Of a stretch of DNA of 64,000 nt, positions 60,845 through 64,000 are shown piece after piece (position 1 is the stretch's first letter; every line of letters starts with the position of its first letter). The notes under the pieces were generated by a model. It was given only the letters and a program-made list of their open reading frames with translations, searched no databases and was not told the origin of the DNA. Both the position numbers and the translations under genes were made by a program. Source of the stretch: Paenibacillus pasadenensis (GTDB lineage Bacteria; Bacillota; Bacilli; Paenibacillales; Paenibacillaceae); assembly GCF_023715725.1 (NCBI RefSeq), contig NZ_JAMBOT010000002.1, positions 248,001-312,000 on the forward strand, given 5' to 3'.

Positions 60845-62122
60845 TTGTACACGCTGATGGAAGAAGCAAAAGACGGAGACTACGTGATTGCAACCTATTA
60901 CATGGCGCTTCGCGCCGGTGACGATATCGTCAAAAAAGCAGCAGCGCTGGCCGTGGGCCAAACGCTCGGAACATGGCTGCCCGTGCCGGGCATTGACGAT
61001 GCGATGCGGGAGCGGCATATGGGCCGCGTCGTAAATATTTACGACGTGCCGCCAAGTGAGCTGACCTCACCGCAGGACGCAGACAAGCAGCAGGCCTATC
61101 TGGTGCAGCTGGCTTTTCCTTCAATTAACTTCGGGGCACAGTTCCCGATGCTGCTGACGACGCTGCTTGGCAATGACGCCTCCACATCGTCACAGGCGAA
61201 GCTGGTCGATCTGCAGCTGCCAAGGCAGCTGGCGCTGGATTTTGGCGGCCCGCGTTTCGGGGTTGAAGGAATCCGCGATATGACTGGCGTTTACGGACGC
61301 CCGCTCATCATGAATATGATTAAGCCCTGCACCGGCCTGACCCCGGAAGCGGGAGCGGCGATCTTTTACGAAACGGCGCTTGGCGGCGTAGATATCATCA
61401 AGGACGACGAGCTGCTTGGCAACCCGCCGTTCAGCCCGATTGAAAAACGCGTCAAGGCTTATGTTCAAGCGGCAGAAAGCGCCTACGGCGTTACCGGGCA
61501 GCGGACGCGTTATATCGTCAACATTACCGACAGCCCGGAGCGTATCGCCGATAACGCAAGGCGCGCCGAGGAAGCGGGAGCCGACGCGGTGATGGTCAAC
61601 TTCGCCGCAGCCGGATACGGCGCAGTCCGCCAGGCGGCGGATGCCGTCAACCTCCCGGTGCTGGGCCATTATGCGGCGGCGGGCATGTATTACGAAGGAG
61701 CGTCCTCCGGCATGAGCTCGCCGCTTGCGGTAGGCAGGCTGCCGAGGCTGGCCGGGGCCGATATGGTCGTCATTAATACGCCGTACGGCAATTATCCGCT
61801 GCGCCCGGACAAATATTTCCGCACGGCTCATCAGCTGACGCTGCCGTTTTACGGCTTAAAGCCGACGATGCCGGCCGTTGGCGGCGGGCTGCACCCCGGT
61901 ATGGTAGAGCGTTATATCGCTGATCTGGGCAAAGACATCGTGCTGGCAACAGGCGGCGCGATTCAAGGCCATCCGGGCGGAGCGGCTGCGGGCGGCAAAG
62001 CGATGAGGCAGGCTGTTGATGCGGCGATGAACGGCGTATCCGCTGCGGAGCATGCCAAAAGCCATCCTGAGCTGCAGACGGCGCTTGAGCTGTGGCATCG
62101 GCCGTCCGGCTCCGGGAGGTGA
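60845..62122 (+). CDS. RuBisCO-like protein (form IV), predicted 3-oxo-acid 4-phosphate decarboxylase
   Basis: RuBisCO-like protein of 425 residues. The start is TTG 60845, nine bases after GGAGG. The active-site lysine region reads MIKPCTGLTP (Lys160, RuBisCO Lys175) and the metal site GGVDIIKDDE keeps the carbamylated lysine and acids (Lys186, Asp188, Glu189), followed by GHYAAAG and the phosphate loops VGGGLHPGMV and ATGGAIQGHPGG. No loop-6 lysine motif is seen, so it is not a CO2-fixing enzyme. Relatives in D-apiose catabolism (OiaX/OiaT type, from memory of the family) decarboxylate or hydrolyse 3-oxo-isoapionate 4-phosphate; co-occurrence with TIM-like and RpiB-like isomerases favours the decarboxylase yielding L-erythrulose 1-phosphate. 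The next gene starts five bases after the stop. Confidence 0.88.
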   Translation: MYTLMEEAKDGDYVIATYYMALRAGDDIVKKAAALAVGQTLGTWLPVPGIDDAMRERHMGRVVNIYDVPPSELTSPQDADKQQAYLVQLAFPSINFGAQFPMLLTTLLGNDASTSSQAKLVDLQLPRQLALDFGGPRFGVEGIRDMTGVYGRPLIMNMIKPCTGLTPEAGAAIFYETALGGVDIIKDDELLGNPPFSPIEKRVKAYVQAAESAYGVTGQRTRYIVNITDSPERIADNARRAEEAGADAVMVNFAAAGYGAVRQAADAVNLPVLGHYAAAGMYYEGASSGMSSPLAVGRLPRLAGADMVVINTPYGNYPLRPDKYFRTAHQLTLPFYGLKPTMPAVGGGLHPGMVERYIADLGKDIVLATGGAIQGHPGGAAAGGKAMRQAVDAAMNGVSAAEHAKSHPELQTALELWHRPSGSGR

Positions 62123-62127
62123 GCGGG

Positions 62128-62907
62128 ATGAAACGGATGATTTTAGGCTCAGGCTGGAAAATGTTCCTGTCCGACAGCGAAGCGCTGGCTCATGCCGAAG
62201 CGATTGCCGCTTACGGAACGGAGGCGCAGGGATTGGAGCTGTTTGTGCTCCCGTCCTTCACGGCGCTGCATCGGGTAACCGAACGTTTGGCGGGCAGCGG
62301 CATCCGGGTCGGGGCGCAGAATATGGCCTGGGCGGAAAAGGGAGCTTTTACCGGCGAGGTTTCGGTTCTGTCGCTTAAGGAAATGGGCGTCACGCATGTT
62401 GAGATCGGCCACACCGAGCGGCGCGAGCTGTTTGGGGAAACGGTGGCAACAATCGCCCTCAAGCTGCGCACAGCGCTGCAGCACGGCCTCACACCCGTTT
62501 ATTGTTTTGGCGAAAATGCCGCCGAGAAGCGGAACGGGCAGACGGAGCGTGTCCTTGCCGAAGAGTTCCGCGAGGCGCTGCACGGAATCGGATTTGAGGA
62601 AGCGCAGACAATTATTTTTGCTTACGAGCCGGTATGGGCGATCGGAGTGGCGCAGTCGGCAGAACCAGAAGAGGTGAATCCGATTATCGGCTCCTTGCGC
62701 AGCGTACTGGCCGAGCTGTACCCGTCCTCCAAGGAAGGATCGGAATTCCGCATTGTTTATGGCGGGAGCGTCAATTTGGACAATTTTCCGAAGCTGCTGG
62801 AGCAGCCGCATATCGACGGACTGTTCGTCGGACGTGCCAGCCTTGTGCCGGAAAATTATGCGGAAATGGTCCGGCAGATGACAAGAAAGGCGGCGGAGCA
62901 GCGATGA
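62128..62907 (+). CDS. triose-phosphate-isomerase-like protein, predicted L-erythrulose 1-phosphate isomerase
   Basis: TIM-family isomerase of 259 residues. I use ATG 62128 after GGGAGGTGA. Catalytic lysine, histidine and glutamate are kept (GSGWKMF, EIGHTERR, AYEPVWAIG), as is the phosphate loop YGGSVN. The N-terminal loop is GSGWKM instead of GNWKMN, losing the asparagine that all glycolytic enzymes have. In erythritol and threitol catabolism, diverged TIM homologues (EryH/LerI type) interconvert L-erythrulose 1-phosphate and D-erythrulose 4-phosphate; that role links the RuBisCO-like protein to the RpiB-like enzyme at 51674. The stop overlaps the aldolase start by four bases. Confidence 0.88.
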   Translation: MKRMILGSGWKMFLSDSEALAHAEAIAAYGTEAQGLELFVLPSFTALHRVTERLAGSGIRVGAQNMAWAEKGAFTGEVSVLSLKEMGVTHVEIGHTERRELFGETVATIALKLRTALQHGLTPVYCFGENAAEKRNGQTERVLAEEFREALHGIGFEEAQTIIFAYEPVWAIGVAQSAEPEEVNPIIGSLRSVLAELYPSSKEGSEFRIVYGGSVNLDNFPKLLEQPHIDGLFVGRASLVPENYAEMVRQMTRKAAEQR

Positions 62908-63497
62908 GCAGCAATTTGGCACAGCTGAAAAACGACTTTATTACCGCCGCCGCCCGCTCCTACAACAAGAGCATCCAGCTTGGCAATGGCGGCAACATAA
63001 GCGCCAGAGTGCCGGAGCGGCCCCATATGCTGATCAAGCCAAGGGAAATATCGCTCATTGACTGCACGCCGGACAATCTGATCGTGACCGACTTTGAAGG
63101 CAATCTCATCGAGGGAAACGGGCTGCCGACGAAGGAGGCGTACCTGCACGGCATGCTTTACAAGCTGTTGCCGGACATCGGCGGCATTGTGCATTGCCAC
63201 TCGCCGTGGGCGGTCGCCTGGTCGCTGGAGGGACAGGACATCCCGCTGCTGACGCAGCATGCGCGGCTTAAATTGAGCTCGCCGATCCCGGTGCTGCCTA
63301 TTGATTCGCCAGTTGTCGGGCCGGAGCATTTTCCGGAGATTGAGCAAAAACTGCGGCAGGACACGCGGCTGGAGGCGTTTGTGCTTGCCGCGCACGGCAG
63401 CGTCGCTTGGGGGAAAAGCGTCATCGCCGCCGAGCACAACGCGCAGCTGGTCGAGGAATGCGCGCAGATCGCTTGTCTCCGGCGCATGATGAAATAA
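62904..63497 (+). CDS. class II aldolase/adducin family protein
   Basis: Zinc-dependent aldolase or decarboxylase family protein of 197 residues, slightly short. I use ATG 62904, which overlaps the preceding stop (ATGA). It has the GNGGNISARV phosphate/substrate loop, the acid-base Glu in PTKEAYLHGMLY, zinc ligands in HCHSPWAVAW and AAHGSVAWG. Relatives include L-fuculose-phosphate aldolase, L-ribulose-5-phosphate epimerase and OtnC-type 3-oxo-tetronate 4-phosphate decarboxylases. Here it could cleave or decarboxylate an acid-sugar phosphate of the same pathway (inference). Confidence 0.88.
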   Translation: MSSNLAQLKNDFITAAARSYNKSIQLGNGGNISARVPERPHMLIKPREISLIDCTPDNLIVTDFEGNLIEGNGLPTKEAYLHGMLYKLLPDIGGIVHCHSPWAVAWSLEGQDIPLLTQHARLKLSSPIPVLPIDSPVVGPEHFPEIEQKLRQDTRLEAFVLAAHGSVAWGKSVIAAEHNAQLVEECAQIACLRRMMK

Positions 63498-63514
63498 TCA
63501 GAAAGGAGGTGATT

Positions 63515-64000
63515 ATGGTGAAACTCGCCATTAACGGTGCAACGACGATGCCATATTCGCTGGAGGAAGACATAACAGCTGCGGCTGCAGCAGGCTTTGC
63601 CGGCATCGAGCTTTGGTGGGACAAGGTTAAGGATTGCCTCGAAACTAAAGCTCCGGAATATGTGCGGCTGCTGCTGGACAGGAGCGGACTGGAGGCGGTG
63701 GCGATCTGCCCGTTCCTCGTCTCTCCGTTCCGTAACCAAGAGGCGCTGCGCAAAGATTTTGAGCTGGCGGTGCGCGTCGCCGAAGAGATCGAGTGCGGCA
63801 TGCTTGTTGTATGTCCCGACTTTCAGCCTGCTTCGCTGAGCAAGGAAGAGGCATTGCAGCGTCATGCGGATGAGCTGGCCTGGTACGCGGAACGCGCCGC
63901 AGCCGCAGGCATCCGGCTCGCAATCGAGCCGATCGGCGGCCATACGCTGGTGCCGGGACCGCTGGAAGGCTTGGCCTTGATCCAGCGTGCAGGCTCTCCG
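63515..64000 (+). CDS. sugar phosphate isomerase/epimerase (AP endonuclease 2 type), 3' end outside window
   Basis: Xylose-isomerase-like TIM barrel protein; 162 residues are visible before the window ends. ATG 63515 follows the ideal site AAAGGAGGTGATT. It begins VKLAINGATTMPYSLEEDI, with strands at FAGIELWWDKV and CGMLVVCPDF, and IRLAIEPIGG carries the Glu that binds metal in this family. Relatives include hydroxypyruvate isomerase, OtnI-type 2-oxo-tetronate isomerase, tagatose/psicose epimerases and inosose dehydratase. It continues the catabolic operon 17 bases after the aldolase. Confidence 0.85.
   Translation, partial: MVKLAINGATTMPYSLEEDITAAAAAGFAGIELWWDKVKDCLETKAPEYVRLLLDRSGLEAVAICPFLVSPFRNQEALRKDFELAVRVAEEIECGMLVVCPDFQPASLSKEEALQRHADELAWYAERAAAAGIRLAIEPIGGHTLVPGPLEGLALIQRAGSP

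Noticed and set aside
60845-62122. True carbon-fixing RuBisCO large subunit
   Set aside because: The carbamylation and metal residues are present, but the loop-6 lysine region and the usual large-subunit C-terminus are absent, and there is no small subunit or phosphoribulokinase.
62128-62907. Housekeeping glycolytic triose-phosphate isomerase
   Set aside because: It is not with gap-pgk-pgm-eno, it lies in a RuBisCO-like operon, and it lacks the GNWKMN asparagine.

Overview
The window looks like chromosomal DNA from a Paenibacillaceae-type Firmicute (inference). Reasons: moderate GC content, strong GGAGG-type ribosome sites with frequent TTG and GTG starts, YesM/YesN-type sensor kinase and AraC-type regulator pairs, CUT1 sugar importers encoded without an ATPase, an S-layer-anchored (SLH) protein, and CcpA (cre)-like sites at several promoters. 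Almost everything concerns sensing, importing and breaking down carbohydrates. No rRNA, tRNA, phage, IS transposase or CRISPR system was seen.

Layout. 1-6.3 kb (minus strand): a partial YesM-type kinase, a secreted GH16 glycanase, an AraC-type response regulator and a radical SAM/SPASM protein. 6.7-9.9 kb: a binding protein and two permeases, followed by an array of palindromes with a 52-base period lying before the terminator. 10.4-16.4 kb: an LplB/YtcP-type permease pair, two paralogous binding proteins and a short AraC-type regulator between them. 16.6-21.8 kb: permease, permease, kinase and regulator in one operon. 21.8-26.1 kb: a GH78 rhamnosidase and a divergent lone binding protein. 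26.3-35.2 kb: two giant paralogous secreted proteins with discoidin-type domains around an unassigned TIM-barrel-like core; only the first is SLH-anchored.

35.4-47.5 kb: an OmpR-type regulator, sensor kinase, two CUT1 permeases, an HlyD-type adaptor and a MacB-periplasmic-domain membrane protein. They are followed by five tandem relatives of one binding-protein gene, three intact and two decayed. A three-part operator ending exactly 35 bases before a TANACT -10 box stands in front of the two-component operon and in front of four of the five binding-protein units, which defines a candidate local regulon.

47.6-51.5 kb: a MalT-like regulator, a dispersed inverted repeat, a medium-chain oxidoreductase, and a second palindrome array, unrelated in sequence to the first but also with a 52-base period and also between stop codon and terminator. 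51.7-64 kb: a catabolic gene set with an RpiB-family isomerase, GlpX-like phosphatase, two permeases, GH38 alpha-mannosidase, zinc dehydrogenase, UPF0261/Tm-1-like protein, RuBisCO-like protein, divergent triose-phosphate-isomerase homologue, class II aldolase and a truncated sugar isomerase/epimerase. The RuBisCO-like, TIM-like and RpiB-like trio matches the known decarboxylation of 3-oxo-isoapionate 4-phosphate to L-erythrulose 1-phosphate and its isomerisation to D-erythrose 4-phosphate. The mannosidase, dehydrogenase, UPF0261 and aldolase partners suggest a different substrate or an undescribed variant.
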